DNA of 64,000 nt from Rhizobium rosettiformans W3 (GTDB lineage Bacteria > Pseudomonadota > Alphaproteobacteria > Rhizobiales > Rhizobiaceae): NCBI RefSeq assembly GCF_004912135.1, contig NZ_STGU01000006.1, forward strand, positions 224,345 to 288,344, in the 5' to 3' direction. The translations under genes were made by a program, and so were the position numbers. Position 1 is the first letter of the stretch. Each line of letters opens with the position of its first letter. Below are positions 35,103 to 42,609 of the stretch, piece after piece. A model generated the notes under the pieces. That model searched no databases and was not told the origin of the DNA. It worked only from the letters and a program-made list of their open reading frames with translations.

Positions 35103-35458
35103 CAGCTGCCCCGATAGGTCGAATAGCCGTAGGGCGAGAGAAGCAGCGGCACATGGTAATGCGCCGTGGTGTCGGAGATGCCGAAGCGGATCGGGATCAC
35201 GTCGAGGAATGGCGGCTCCGTCAGCGCGGAGCCTTTGCCTTTCAGATAGTCACCGGCATGGAAAAGCAATTCGTATTGTCCGACCTGGAACTCGTCGCCG
35301 ATCAGCATCGGCCCACCATCGACACGACCGTCGTCATTGGTGAAGACCGTCTTGATCAGTTCCGCCTCCTCGCCCGTCATCCGCATCAACTGGATGCGCA
35401 GACCCTGGGCGGGTTTGCCGAGCGCTGTGTCGAGCACATGGGTGGTGAGGCCGGTCAT
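35102..35458 (-). CDS. uraH: 5-hydroxyisourate hydrolase
   Basis: 118 residues, transthyretin-like fold. It hydrolyses 5-hydroxyisourate to OHCU, the step after PuuD. Family marks: [14 protein letters not shown] at the N-terminus with the active-site histidine, [22 protein letters not shown] with His and the C-terminal YRGS signature. It starts inside the allA stop (4-base overlap). UraD, the next enzyme, lies 4 kb to the right. Confidence 0.95.
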   Translation of the reverse strand: MTGLTTHVLDTALGKPAQGLRIQLMRMTGEEAELIKTVFTNDDGRVDGGPMLIGDEFQVGQYELLFHAGDYLKGKGSALTEPPFLDVIPIRFGISDTTAHYHVPLLLSPYGYSTYRGS

Positions 35459-35964
35459 ATCTGGGGCTCCCGAATCATGAAGGGGGTCTCGAAGAAGAAT
35501 TCCTCGAGATTGTTGCCGGGACCGTCGCGATCGACAACCAGGAAATCGCTGACTTCACCGATCGCCATCAGGGGATGGTGCCAGGTGTTGCGCCGATAGT
35601 TCACGCCCTGATGTGCACCGGCCAGAAACACCTGCGGCGCGCCGGGCTTGCCGCCCTTGTCGAGCGACACCGCCACCAGGAACGGCCGTCCCGACAGCGG
35701 GGAAAAGCTCTGGCTGCCGAAAGGGTGCCGTTCCATCATGCCGATCTCGTAGGGGAAGGCACGCGGCTGGCCCCGGAAGATGTTGACGATCACCTTAGCC
35801 CCCTCGCCCGTCACCTCGGGCGAAAACAGCGCATGAAAGCGTTCGGTCGTGCCGCCATTGATCAGCCGCATGGTCGAGGGATCGGCCTCGATCACCTCGC
35901 CGAAAGGCGCAAATGTTTCAGCCGTCAGCGGACGGATCGTCAGGTCGATGGGCAAAGGGGTCAT
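35455..35964 (-). CDS. allA: ureidoglycolate lyase
   Basis: 169 residues. Releases urea and glyoxylate from ureidoglycolate, the last ureide step. Family features: [48 protein letters not shown] and ETPFMI. Its start overlaps the hepT stop (ATGA), and its own stop overlaps the uraH start. It therefore depends on transcription and perhaps translation from the toxin-antitoxin genes upstream. Confidence 0.93.
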   Translation of the reverse strand: MTPLPIDLTIRPLTAETFAPFGEVIEADPSTMRLINGGTTERFHALFSPEVTGEGAKVIVNIFRGQPRAFPYEIGMMERHPFGSQSFSPLSGRPFLVAVSLDKGGKPGAPQVFLAGAHQGVNYRRNTWHHPLMAIGEVSDFLVVDRDGPGNNLEEFFFETPFMIREPQI

Positions 35965-36326
35965 TCTCCCTCGGGATAAATGTGGATTAGGGAGTCGACG
36001 ATCCGAACCAGATCAAGCGCTTCATGCTTCGCAGTCTGGTACACATAATCGAGATTGATGTCGAAATACCCGTGCGCCATCCGGTTACGCATGCCACGGA
36101 TCGTCACCCAATCGATTTCAGGATGCTCTGCAACGAAGTCCGGCGAAAACGCTTCGAGTTGGACAACGCTCTCGCTTGCCATCAAAAGGCTCATCCCGAC
36201 GCCGCGTTGAACAAGAAGATTCGTGCGGAACTCTTGCAGACCGAGCGCACCCAACAGCTCATGGGCATCCAAGGATGCACTTCGGATCCGTTCGAGAAGC
36301 GAGCGAATACGATGTTCACGCTTCAT
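35961..36326 (-). CDS. hepT: HepT-like HEPN ribonuclease toxin
   Basis: 121 residues. HEPN toxin with the catalytic RX4HXY motif seen as RNRMAHGY (about residues 79-86). The N-terminal [18 protein letters not shown] and [18 protein letters not shown] helix pattern fit DUF86. HepT is an RNase or tRNase inhibited by MntA-type nucleotidyltransferases through AMPylation of the tyrosine. It overlaps mntA by 4 bases on one side and allA by 4 bases on the other. Confidence 0.88.
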   Translation of the reverse strand: MKREHRIRSLLERIRSASLDAHELLGALGLQEFRTNLLVQRGVGMSLLMASESVVQLEAFSPDFVAEHPEIDWVTIRGMRNRMAHGYFDINLDYVYQTAKHEALDLVRIVDSLIHIYPEGE

Positions 36327-36616
36327 ATTGGCAGCGCTTCCGCCAGGATACGTCCCCGATGCTTCTGCGGTATCTCGCTAGTCGTCACCAGATGCACCGG
36401 CACTCCCTCTGCAAGATCTTCGAGGGCAGACTGCAACCCGCCAAGCGTCATCAGGGAAGAACCCGGAAGCGCATCGACGAGAATATCGAGATCACTGTCT
36501 GAGCGGTCTTCTCCGCGCGCAACGGAACCGAAGACACGAGGATTCGTCGCGTTGTGACGTGCTGTCACCTCGCGGATCAAAGCTCTCTTTCGTTCCAGTA
36601 TATCTGACGGTCGCAT
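36323..36616 (-). CDS. mntA: MntA-like minimal nucleotidyltransferase antitoxin
   Basis: 97 residues from MRPSDILERKRALI with AAGGAG upstream; seven more codons are open. The minimal nucleotidyltransferase motif is FGSVARGEDRSDSDLDILVD (GSxxRG and the paired aspartates). In characterised systems this enzyme AMPylates HepT and blocks its RNase. First gene of an overlapping operon with hepT, allA, uraH and a metallophosphoesterase. Confidence 0.88.
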   Translation of the reverse strand: MRPSDILERKRALIREVTARHNATNPRVFGSVARGEDRSDSDLDILVDALPGSSLMTLGGLQSALEDLAEGVPVHLVTTSEIPQKHRGRILAEALPI

Positions 36617-36632
36617 CACCGGGCTCCTTGAC

Positions 36633-36645
36633 GACAATATATGTC
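36633..36645. promoter_or_regulatory. candidate operator upstream of mntA
   Basis: GACA, five bases (ATATA), TGTC, a perfect short palindrome 17-29 bases before the mntA start and inside its likely promoter. Probable site of autoregulation; unproven. Confidence 0.35.
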
Positions 36646-36700
36646 ACAGCGGCCGCAAACAAAAGACGCCCGGCTGTTGCCTAGACGCCAGAAACGAAAA

Positions 36701-36726
36701 CAGCGCCGGCGTTTCCACCGGCGCTG
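36701..36726 (-). terminator. rho-independent terminator of glnII
   Basis: CAGCGCCGG and CCGGCGCTG form a 9-base stem with an 8-base loop; on the minus strand the stem is followed by TTTTCGTTTC. It lies 25 bases beyond the glnII stop and separates it from mntA. Confidence 0.85.
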
Positions 36727-36750
36727 CAATCATTGTCGCTCAACCTGAAA

Positions 36751-37791
36751 TCAGGCGGCAGACTTGGCGTAGTCGGCCGTCGGGACTTCGGAGATCGTCT
36801 TCAGGACGATGGAAGCGATCGCATAGGGGTCGCCCTGCGAGTTCGGGCGGCGATCTTCCAGGTAGCCCTTGTAGCCGTTGTTGACGAAGGAGTGCGGAAC
36901 GCGGATCGAGGCGCCACGGTCGGCAACGCCGTAGGAGAACTTGTTCCACGGAGCCGTTTCGTGCTTGCCGGTCAGGCGCAGGTGGTTGTCCGGACCGTAG
37001 ACGTCGATGTGCTCCTGCCAGTTCTTGGCAAAGGCCGCCATGAGGGCTTCGAAATATTCCTTGCCGCCCACTTCGCGCATGAAGGTGGTCGAGAAGTTGC
37101 AGTGCATGCCCGAGCCGTTCCAGTCGGTGTCGCCGAGCGGCTTGCAGTGGAATTCGACGTCGATGCCGTACTTTTCGCAGAGGCGGAGCAGCAGGTAGCG
37201 AGCGATCCAGATCTGGTCGGCAGCCTTCTTGGAGCCCTTGCCGAACACCTGGAATTCCCACTGACCCTTGGCCACTTCGGCGTTGATGCCTTCGTGGTTG
37301 ATGCCGGCTTCCAGGCAGAGGTCGAGATGCTCTTCGACGATTTCACGCGCAATCGAGCCGACATTCTTGTAGCCGACGCCCGTGTAGTACGGACCCTGCG
37401 GAGCCGGGTAGCCCTGCTCGGGGAAGCCGAGCGGACGGCCGTTTTCGTAGAAGAAGTATTCCTGCTCGAAGCCGAACCATGCACCCTCGTCGTCGAGGAT
37501 CGTCGCACGGCTGTTCGACGGATGCGGGGTGACGCCATCGGGCATCATGACTTCGCACATGACGAGAGCGCCGTTGGTGCGGGCCGGGTCGGGATAGATG
37601 GCGACCGGCTTCAGCACGCAATCAGACGAGTGGCCTTCGGCCTGCATCGTCGAGGAGCCGTCGAAGCCCCAGAGCGGCAGCTGTTCCAGGGTCGGGAAGC
37701 TGTCGAATTCCTTGATCTGCGTCTTGCCACGCAGGTTCGCTACCGGCTTGTAGCCATCGAGCCAGATATACTCGAGCTTAAACTTGGTCAT
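36751..37791 (-). CDS. glnII: glutamine synthetase, type II
   Basis: 346 residues, the eukaryote-like GSII of rhizobia. It makes glutamine from glutamate, ammonia and ATP. Signature blocks: LEYIWLDGYKP, LPLWGFDGSSTMQA, EQEYFFYE (metal-binding glutamates), GINAEVAKGQWEFQV, DWNGSGMHCNFSTTFM and DRGASIRVP. GSII is not controlled by adenylylation and no such site is expected. A sigma-54 promoter at 37875-37890 and an NtrC palindrome further up indicate control by nitrogen limitation. Confidence 0.97.
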   Translation of the reverse strand: MTKFKLEYIWLDGYKPVANLRGKTQIKEFDSFPTLEQLPLWGFDGSSTMQAEGHSSDCVLKPVAIYPDPARTNGALVMCEVMMPDGVTPHPSNSRATILDDEGAWFGFEQEYFFYENGRPLGFPEQGYPAPQGPYYTGVGYKNVGSIAREIVEEHLDLCLEAGINHEGINAEVAKGQWEFQVFGKGSKKAADQIWIARYLLLRLCEKYGIDVEFHCKPLGDTDWNGSGMHCNFSTTFMREVGGKEYFEALMAAFAKNWQEHIDVYGPDNHLRLTGKHETAPWNKFSYGVADRGASIRVPHSFVNNGYKGYLEDRRPNSQGDPYAIASIVLKTISEVPTADYAKSAA

Positions 37792-37874
37792 GGTGCTCTC
37801 TCTTCAGTCTCGCGCCACTCATCGGCGCAACAGAGGGGTGATTCTCCGGCTTGCCCGGGAGTCGCATCCTAAAA

Positions 37875-37890
37875 TGCAGGAAGCGTGCCA
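37875..37890 (-). promoter_or_regulatory. sigma-54 promoter of glnII
   Basis: On the minus strand TGGCACGCTTCCTGCA, one mismatch from TGGCACGNNNNTTGCA; GG and GC are 10 bases apart as required. The transcript would begin about 73 bases before the glnII start. Known rhizobial glnII genes are RpoN/NtrC dependent. Confidence 0.85.
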
Positions 37891-38084
37891 GTTTGCTCCG
37901 AGCCCTCGAATCCTGGCCATTTTGTCGCAGCCAGGCCGCGAAATTCCCGCGAAGCATGGGCTTTCTTTAACAGATACCGCTCATATTCAAGGAACCGCAG
38001 AGCCCAGCTGCGTGTTGTTGGAACACGACAGATCACGGAAGCACCGTGATGATTTTAAATTCATCACTTTTTCTTCGTGAACAA

Positions 38085-38101
38085 TGCACACAAAATAGGC
38101 A
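38085..38101. promoter_or_regulatory. degenerate NtrC half-site
   Basis: TGCAC, seven bases, AGGCA: one good NtrC half-site with a poor partner, centred 20 bases from the strong site at 38105. Paired strong and weak sites are common in NtrC enhancers. Confidence 0.4.
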
Positions 38102-38104
38102 ATC

Positions 38105-38121
38105 TGCACTTTTCGTGTGCA
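38105..38121. promoter_or_regulatory. NtrC binding site (enhancer)
   Basis: TGCAC, seven bases (TTTTCGT), GTGCA: a perfect 5-base palindrome of the 17-base NtrC form. About 215 bases upstream of the glnII sigma-54 promoter and 64 bases upstream of the DUF2735 gene, so it could serve both directions. Confidence 0.75.
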
Positions 38122-38184
38122 TATCAGTTTTGAATGTGATAGGGATGAAACATCGAAGAACTCGGTGAGACGAGAGGTAGTAGC

Positions 38185-38364
38185 ATGACAACGAACATTG
38201 TTCGGGAATCGGCGAAGATCTACGAATTCCCGGTGCGTGATGCCGCAAGGCTGAATGCGATGCGCGAGCGCATGGCGCCCAAGCCCGTGATCTATGAAAG
38301 CGGCTCGGCCAGCTGGTATCACGAAGAGGCGATCCGCGAAGCCGAACAGGCCCGCAAGCAGTAA
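38185..38364 (+). CDS. DUF2735 small protein, divergent from glnII
   Basis: 59 codons: MTTNIVRESAKIYEFPV at the N-terminus and SASWYHEEAIREAEQARKQ at the end. This is the DUF2735 pattern found beside glnII in rhizobia. Preceded by AGAGG. The family is small and soluble with no known role; position suggests a nitrogen-related function. It ends at two hairpins (38385-38411 and 38423-38443). No sigma-54 promoter was found on this strand. Confidence 0.8.
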   Translation: MTTNIVRESAKIYEFPVRDAARLNAMRERMAPKPVIYESGSASWYHEEAIREAEQARKQ

Positions 38365-38384
38365 TCGCCGTCACGGCAAACAGA

Positions 38385-38411
38385 AAAGCCGCCCGCATTG
38401 CGGACGGCTTT
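38385..38411. terminator. terminator hairpin after DUF2735
   Basis: AAAGCCGCCCGC and GCGGACGGCTTT pair over 12 bases with one mismatch and a 3-base loop. It directly follows the DUF2735 stop. Confidence 0.6.
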
Positions 38412-38422
38412 CAGCATGCGAT

Positions 38423-38443
38423 GAGCGGGCCTTGAGCCCGCTC
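38423..38443 (+). terminator. second hairpin with T-run
   Basis: GAGCGGGC, five bases, GCCCGCTC followed by TTTTCGTTT: a classical terminator on the plus strand, also usable by alc ending at 38465 on the other strand. Confidence 0.7.
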
Positions 38444-38464
38444 TTTTCGTTTCCACCCTGCTTT

Positions 38465-39487
38465 TCAGGCCTTGGTGCCGAAGAGACGCAGGCGCATCAC
38501 GCCGCCATCGGGATGGACGCCAATGCGCACATGCGTGACCGGCCCGATCTTCTGGGCCTGATCCCCTTCATAAAGGTGCTCCGCATCCATCTGCATCTTC
38601 TGCCGCGTCAGGATCGGCTGCCACTGCTCGGAGGCCGCAATCTCGGCCTCGCTGAACGTGTCGCCGGCCTCGGGCAGATAGGCACCGAGCAGCTCGCAGG
38701 TATCGGGATAGTTGCCCTTGTAGAAATGCGTGTCGATCAGCACCCGGTTGATCACGCCGGCATGCCCGAGCCGGATGATCGCCCAGTCGTGACCGGGACC
38801 GCGGCGGCGCTTGGTTTCCCAGCCATCACCCATATTGGTGCCACGGCCGGGAGACAGGATCTTGTCGGGGCGGCCGTAATGCGCATCCGACCAGGCCAGC
38901 GCCTTGGCGCCATGGAAGATATAAGCGAGATCGATCTCTTCCGTCGCCCCGACCTTCGACCAGTCGAAATGGGCAGCGCCATAGACGCGCAGACGCGCAA
39001 TGCCGCCATCGGGATAGATGTGCAGGCGCAGATGCGTCCAGACCTTGGAACTGTCGGCATTCGCAAAGAAATGCTGTGCGGAGGGTCCCAGCGGCGACTT
39101 GACCACCAGCTCCGTCCAGACCGTCGCGTCGGTCGGATCACCGTTCTCGACGAAAGCCGCCTCGATCGAGCAATGGGGCGGGTAGTTGCCGGTGAAGAAG
39201 CGGGTATCGACATCGAAGCCGAAGATGCGGCCCGGCATGGCCAGACGGATGATGGCGTGATCATGGCCCGGCACGCGCTTGCGACGGCTTTCCCAGCCAT
39301 CCATGTACTTGCCGTTATCGTCATACAGATCCGGATCGAAGGCAGCCGGATCGTCATTGAGCATACGCGACAGCGGCGCAAAGAACTCGTCCGTCGAGGA
39401 GATGCCGACGGCACCCAAGCGGGCCGACGCGAGATTGACGGCACCGGCAGCAAACTCCGGCAGGGCGACGGTCGAGGTCTCAAGCAT
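38465..39487 (-). CDS. alc: allantoicase
   Basis: 340 residues, two repeats of the allantoicase domain. It splits allantoate into ureidoglycolate and urea. Each half shows the pattern W-E-[ST]-[KR]-R-x-PGHDWAI-R-LG (WETKRRRGPGHDWAIIRLG in the second half; WESRRKRVPGHDHAIIRL in the first), with HLRLHIYPDGGIARLRVYG and HVRIGVHPDGGVMRLRLFG as paired ends. Its ATG lies one base after the uraD stop, so the two are co-transcribed. Confidence 0.95.
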   Translation of the reverse strand: MLETSTVALPEFAAGAVNLASARLGAVGISSTDEFFAPLSRMLNDDPAAFDPDLYDDNGKYMDGWESRRKRVPGHDHAIIRLAMPGRIFGFDVDTRFFTGNYPPHCSIEAAFVENGDPTDATVWTELVVKSPLGPSAQHFFANADSSKVWTHLRLHIYPDGGIARLRVYGAAHFDWSKVGATEEIDLAYIFHGAKALAWSDAHYGRPDKILSPGRGTNMGDGWETKRRRGPGHDWAIIRLGHAGVINRVLIDTHFYKGNYPDTCELLGAYLPEAGDTFSEAEIAASEQWQPILTRQKMQMDAEHLYEGDQAQKIGPVTHVRIGVHPDGGVMRLRLFGTKA

Positions 39488-39488
39488 G

Positions 39489-39998
39489 TCAGTGTGTCTC
39501 CGGCAACAGAGCTTCGAGACGAAGCCTGGCGATTTTTTCCACCTGCTGGCAGGCGGTGTCGAATTCCTGGTCTCTGGCGTTGGTGATGCGCGTCTCGAAG
39601 GCGGCGAGAATGTCGTCCTTGGTCAGTCCCTTCACCGCGATGATGAAGGGAAAGCCGAACTTCTCGACATAATCAGTGTTGAGTTCGGTGAAACGGGCAT
39701 GTTCCGCAGCGGAGAGCCGGTCCAGCCCCGCACCCGCCTGTTCGCGTTTGCTGTCTTCCGTCAGTTCGCCAGCGATTGCGAGCTTGCCCGCGAGATCCGG
39801 ATGGGCGCGCAGCACGCCGAGGCGTTCGTCCGGGCTCGAGGTCCGGAAAATCATCGCCATCGCATCATGCACGTCGAGCGCATTCAGCGGCTCCTCGATC
39901 ATGCCGGCATCGAAGGCCCGTTCCGCAATAAAGGGCGAATGTTCGAACACCCCGCCGAAACGCTGAACGAAGTCCGCTCTGTCCATGCCCTGATCCAT
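39489..39998 (-). CDS. uraD: OHCU decarboxylase
   Basis: 169 residues. It decarboxylates 2-oxo-4-hydroxy-4-carboxy-5-ureidoimidazoline to S-allantoin. Marks: FGGVFEHSPFIAERAFDAG with the active-site His, RAHPDLAGKLAIAGELTEDS, EQAGAGLDRLS, FTELNTDYVEKFGFPFIIAVKG. Two nearby ATGs (39998 and 39986) are possible starts; neither has a strong ribosome site. Directly upstream of alc with a 1-base gap. Confidence 0.95.
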   Translation of the reverse strand: MDQGMDRADFVQRFGGVFEHSPFIAERAFDAGMIEEPLNALDVHDAMAMIFRTSSPDERLGVLRAHPDLAGKLAIAGELTEDSKREQAGAGLDRLSAAEHARFTELNTDYVEKFGFPFIIAVKGLTKDDILAAFETRITNARDQEFDTACQQVEKIARLRLEALLPETH

Positions 39999-40121
39999 CT
40001 GTCATGAGGCCGCGGCTGAAAAAGCGCGGCGAAGGGAAGCGCTTCGCTGATCGACGCGAAGCAGTCGACGGAAGGATTAGCCGAGGCTCAGACGCTTGTC
40101 GAGTTCCCCCTCGCGACTGGA

Positions 40122-40979
40122 TCAGACCTGCAGCTGATAGCCGTTCCGCTCCGGAAACGGCCAGTCTGCAAGCAGGCTCATGTCGGGCCGGTAGATCTCC
40201 ACCTTGAGCGGATAGCATTTGGCCGCATCGCTCGAATGGCTGGTGCTGCAATCGCCACCCGGGCAGGCTGAGAGGGCGCCGAGAAGGTCGATCTCGGCGA
40301 ACATCTCGAGGAAATCGCCGGGACGCACCGGGCTTGCCTTCATGAAATACTGCTGCGTGTCGCGAGTGAAGCCGGTGCACATGAAGACATTCAACACATC
40401 ATGCACATGCGGCTCGGCGGCCTTGATGTCGATACCCTTGTATTGCGACAGCGCCCGGCAAAGGTTCGAATGGCAGCAGTGGTGGTAGTCGCCGCCGGAG
40501 AGCAGCCGGTTGGTGTAGGGATCGCAGCGCGTGCCGATCACGTCATGCACCCCGCCGCCGAATTCGTCGAAGCCGTACCAGCCGAGCGTATCATGGCTGA
40601 TCGTCGCCATGGGGCGCAGCGACGGCAGATTGCTCCAGAGGCGGTTGCCTGTGGTTACATGAGTGGCATGCAGTGCCCGCGTCTTGCCGGAAAAGAAGCG
40701 TTCGGAAAGGTCGTTGGCGTTCCAGAGGTTCAGGTCGCCGACCTGCGGCCCCTCGACGCTGACGATGCGGAAGAAATGCCCCTTCGGCACCTCGAATGTG
40801 CTGCCCTCGCGCGGCGGCACGATCACCTCGCCGACCTTCTCCATCGTCGCTCGCGCGCGCTCCAGGATGCCCATGTCGGGCGCTTTCAACGACTCCACCG
40901 GATAGCAGACGACAGGCTTGACCGCCCGGCGGGCAGCCGCATCGGCAGGAACGGGGACGTTGGCGTTGAAGGGGGACAT
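40122..40979 (-). CDS. urea carboxylase-associated family protein (DUF1989)
   Basis: 285 residues. Conserved blocks EGSTFEVPKGHFFRIVSVEGPQVGDLNLWNAND split here by distance, GYDEF-type GWYGFDEFGGGVHDVIGTRCDPYTN and HCCHSNLCRAL (cysteine/histidine rich), FMCTGFTRDTQQYFMKASPV, PGGDCST. These residues suggest a metal site. The family is encoded near urea carboxylase or guanidine genes in many bacteria; here it is in a ureide cluster with no urea carboxylase. A LysR gene is divergent from it. It lies 123 bases upstream of uraD. Confidence 0.85.
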   Translation of the reverse strand: MSPFNANVPVPADAAARRAVKPVVCYPVESLKAPDMGILERARATMEKVGEVIVPPREGSTFEVPKGHFFRIVSVEGPQVGDLNLWNANDLSERFFSGKTRALHATHVTTGNRLWSNLPSLRPMATISHDTLGWYGFDEFGGGVHDVIGTRCDPYTNRLLSGGDYHHCCHSNLCRALSQYKGIDIKAAEPHVHDVLNVFMCTGFTRDTQQYFMKASPVRPGDFLEMFAEIDLLGALSACPGGDCSTSHSSDAAKCYPLKVEIYRPDMSLLADWPFPERNGYQLQV

Positions 40980-41054
40980 GAAAGGCTCCGGGATCGGTAT
41001 GAGACGTGGGCCAAAAACTGCCCCACCTCCCCTCGGCTGACAACTGTCCCTCTT

Positions 41055-41071
41055 CTTGCCCCATGGGCAAG
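41055..41071. promoter_or_regulatory. LysR-type operator
   Basis: CTTGCC, five bases, GGCAAG: perfect 6-base inverted repeat containing the T-N11-A pattern of LysR boxes. It is 21 bases before the LysR start and about 76 from the divergent DUF1989 start, the normal place for autoregulation plus activation. Confidence 0.6.
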
Positions 41072-41091
41072 TCTGGCTTAGTCATGCGGTG

Positions 41092-41988
41092 ATGAAGCTC
41101 CCACCACCAGCCACCCTTCGGGCCTTCGAGGCCGCCGCCCGCCGCGAAAGCTTTCTCCAAGCTGCAACCGAGCTCGGCATGACGGCCGCGGCCGTCAGTC
41201 AGCATGTGAAAGCATTGGAAGACTGGCTGGGTGTCGCTCTTTTCGAACGTCGTCCGCGCGGTGTGCGGCTGACTACCGACGGTCGCGAGTTCGGGGCTGC
41301 CTGCTCGGAAGGTCTCGGCCATATCGCCCGCGCGGTCGAGCGCTTGACGGCCCGCCGCGGCGGGTCGCGCGTCAGCCTCGCCTGCAAACCCTCCGTCGTG
41401 AACCACTGGCTCGGGCCCCGACTGCCCCGCTTTCGGGCAGCACATCCCGAGATCCAGGTCTCGGTCGTCTATCCGCTTGGCGCATTGACGCCGGATGAGG
41501 CAGGCACCGATCTGCTGATCCGCCACGGCACGCGACAGCCAGCCCGGGCGGAGCGCATCCTGGATGCCGCCACCCGCCCGACCTGTTCGCCGTCCTATCT
41601 GGAAAAATACGGACCGATCACCAAGCCAGCCGACCTTCTGACACAGCATCTGCTGCATGATGCGACGGAAGCCGCTTGGCAAACCTGGCTCGCCGCACAG
41701 GGCATCAATGGCCCGACCCCGTCAGGTCCACTCTATGCCGATTTCAACCTGCTGGTCAGCTCGGTGCTCTCGGGCCTCGGCATTGGTCTCTGCCCGACAG
41801 CTCTGATATCAGACCATCTGGCGGCGGGCACGCTGACAGTCCTGTTCGACGAAGCCGCCGATCAGGACAAGGCTTATTGGCTGCTGTCAGGCCCGGATCT
41901 GTCAGACCCCGCCGCGACCTTGCGGGACTGGTTGTTGGAGGAGGCGAAGGTATCGCCTGTAAACATCACTCTGCCGGGACCAAATTGA
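41092..41988 (+). CDS. LysR-family regulator (GcvA-like), divergent from DUF1989
   Basis: 298 residues from MKLPPPATLRAFEAAARRES. HTH at about 18-60 (SFLQAATELGMTAAAVSQHVKALE), then an effector domain with the same layout as the other LysR in this window. The divergent DUF1989 gene and the operator between them make DUF1989, and possibly uraD-alc, the likely target. Its end overlaps the HigA-type antitoxin gene on the other strand by 23 bases. Confidence 0.88.
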   Translation: MKLPPPATLRAFEAAARRESFLQAATELGMTAAAVSQHVKALEDWLGVALFERRPRGVRLTTDGREFGAACSEGLGHIARAVERLTARRGGSRVSLACKPSVVNHWLGPRLPRFRAAHPEIQVSVVYPLGALTPDEAGTDLLIRHGTRQPARAERILDAATRPTCSPSYLEKYGPITKPADLLTQHLLHDATEAAWQTWLAAQGINGPTPSGPLYADFNLLVSSVLSGLGIGLCPTALISDHLAAGTLTVLFDEAADQDKAYWLLSGPDLSDPAATLRDWLLEEAKVSPVNITLPGPN

Positions 41989-42247
41989 TCTCGAGCTTCA
42001 GGCCGGCCGCCGCCGCATACCGTCGTAGAGTCGTCAAAGATGGGGAAACACCGCCGCCTTCGAGCCGCGCAATAGCCGACTGCGTTGTCCCCATACGCTT
42101 GGCAAGTTCAGCCTGAGAGATATTGCCTTCTGTACGAGCACGAACCAGGGCCTCGACGATCTGGAATTCGGCATCGGCCTTCTCATACTCAGCCCGAAAT
42201 TCTTCGCTCTGCATGAGCGTCTTTTTCAGATCAGCAAGCTTCGTCAT
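41966..42247 (-). CDS. XRE/HigA-type antitoxin
   Basis: 93 residues. HTH at about 40-75 (ISQAELAKRMGTTQSAIARLEGGGVSPSLTTLRRYAAA), typical of HigA/Xre antitoxins. Start overlaps the toxin stop by 4 bases; the toxin is the first gene, as in HigBA. The N-terminal half (EEFRAEYEKADAEFQIVEAL) is the toxin-binding part. Convergent overlap with the LysR gene. Confidence 0.88.
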   Translation of the reverse strand: MTKLADLKKTLMQSEEFRAEYEKADAEFQIVEALVRARTEGNISQAELAKRMGTTQSAIARLEGGGVSPSLTTLRRYAAAAGLKLEINLVPAE

Positions 42248-42567
42248 CTTTGTATCTCCTGCAATCTCGCTCTCGCAAGTTCGAGCGCGCGCTGCGGTGT
42301 CTTCTGCGTCTTCTTCTGAAAGACGTGCAAGACAACCACTCTTCTGCCTGTCATGGTCACATAAATACCGCGAGCAATCCCCTCAGCGGACTTCGCCCTC
42401 AGCTCCCAGAGCTTCCCTTCGAGATGCTTGACGTGGGGCTCGCGGAGCTGTTCCAGCCCCAGACGCTCGACAGCTTCCAGCAACCGAACGACGCGGGCCT
42501 GGAGTCCTGGCGGCAAAGCCAGGATCTCGGCATCTGCTTCACGGTGGGTTTCCACGTGCCATAACAT
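42244..42567 (-). CDS. HigB/RelE-superfamily (Gp49-like) toxin
   Basis: 107 residues. RelE-like fold: AEILALPPGLQARVVRLLEAV, HVKHLEGKLWELRAKSAEGIARGIYVTMTGRRVVVLHVFQKKTQKTP, which is the phage Gp49-like HigB branch (WELR and FQKKTQKTP are diagnostic). Expected ribosome-dependent mRNA cleavage. Precedes its antitoxin. Two 13-base direct repeats overlap its start codon. Confidence 0.88.
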   Translation of the reverse strand: MLWHVETHREADAEILALPPGLQARVVRLLEAVERLGLEQLREPHVKHLEGKLWELRAKSAEGIARGIYVTMTGRRVVVLHVFQKKTQKTPQRALELARARLQEIQR

Positions 42568-42593
42568 GCACGCTATATAGCATGCGCGCTATA
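42565..42593. promoter_or_regulatory. tandem 13-base repeats at the HigBA promoter
   Basis: CATGCACGCTATA and CATGCGCGCTATA, 13-base repeats differing in one base, 3 bases apart. The first covers the toxin start codon. They also hold the AT-rich promoter core, so antitoxin binding would block both transcription and translation start. Confidence 0.5.
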
Positions 42594-42609
42594 ATCCTTC
42601 AAGAAGATC

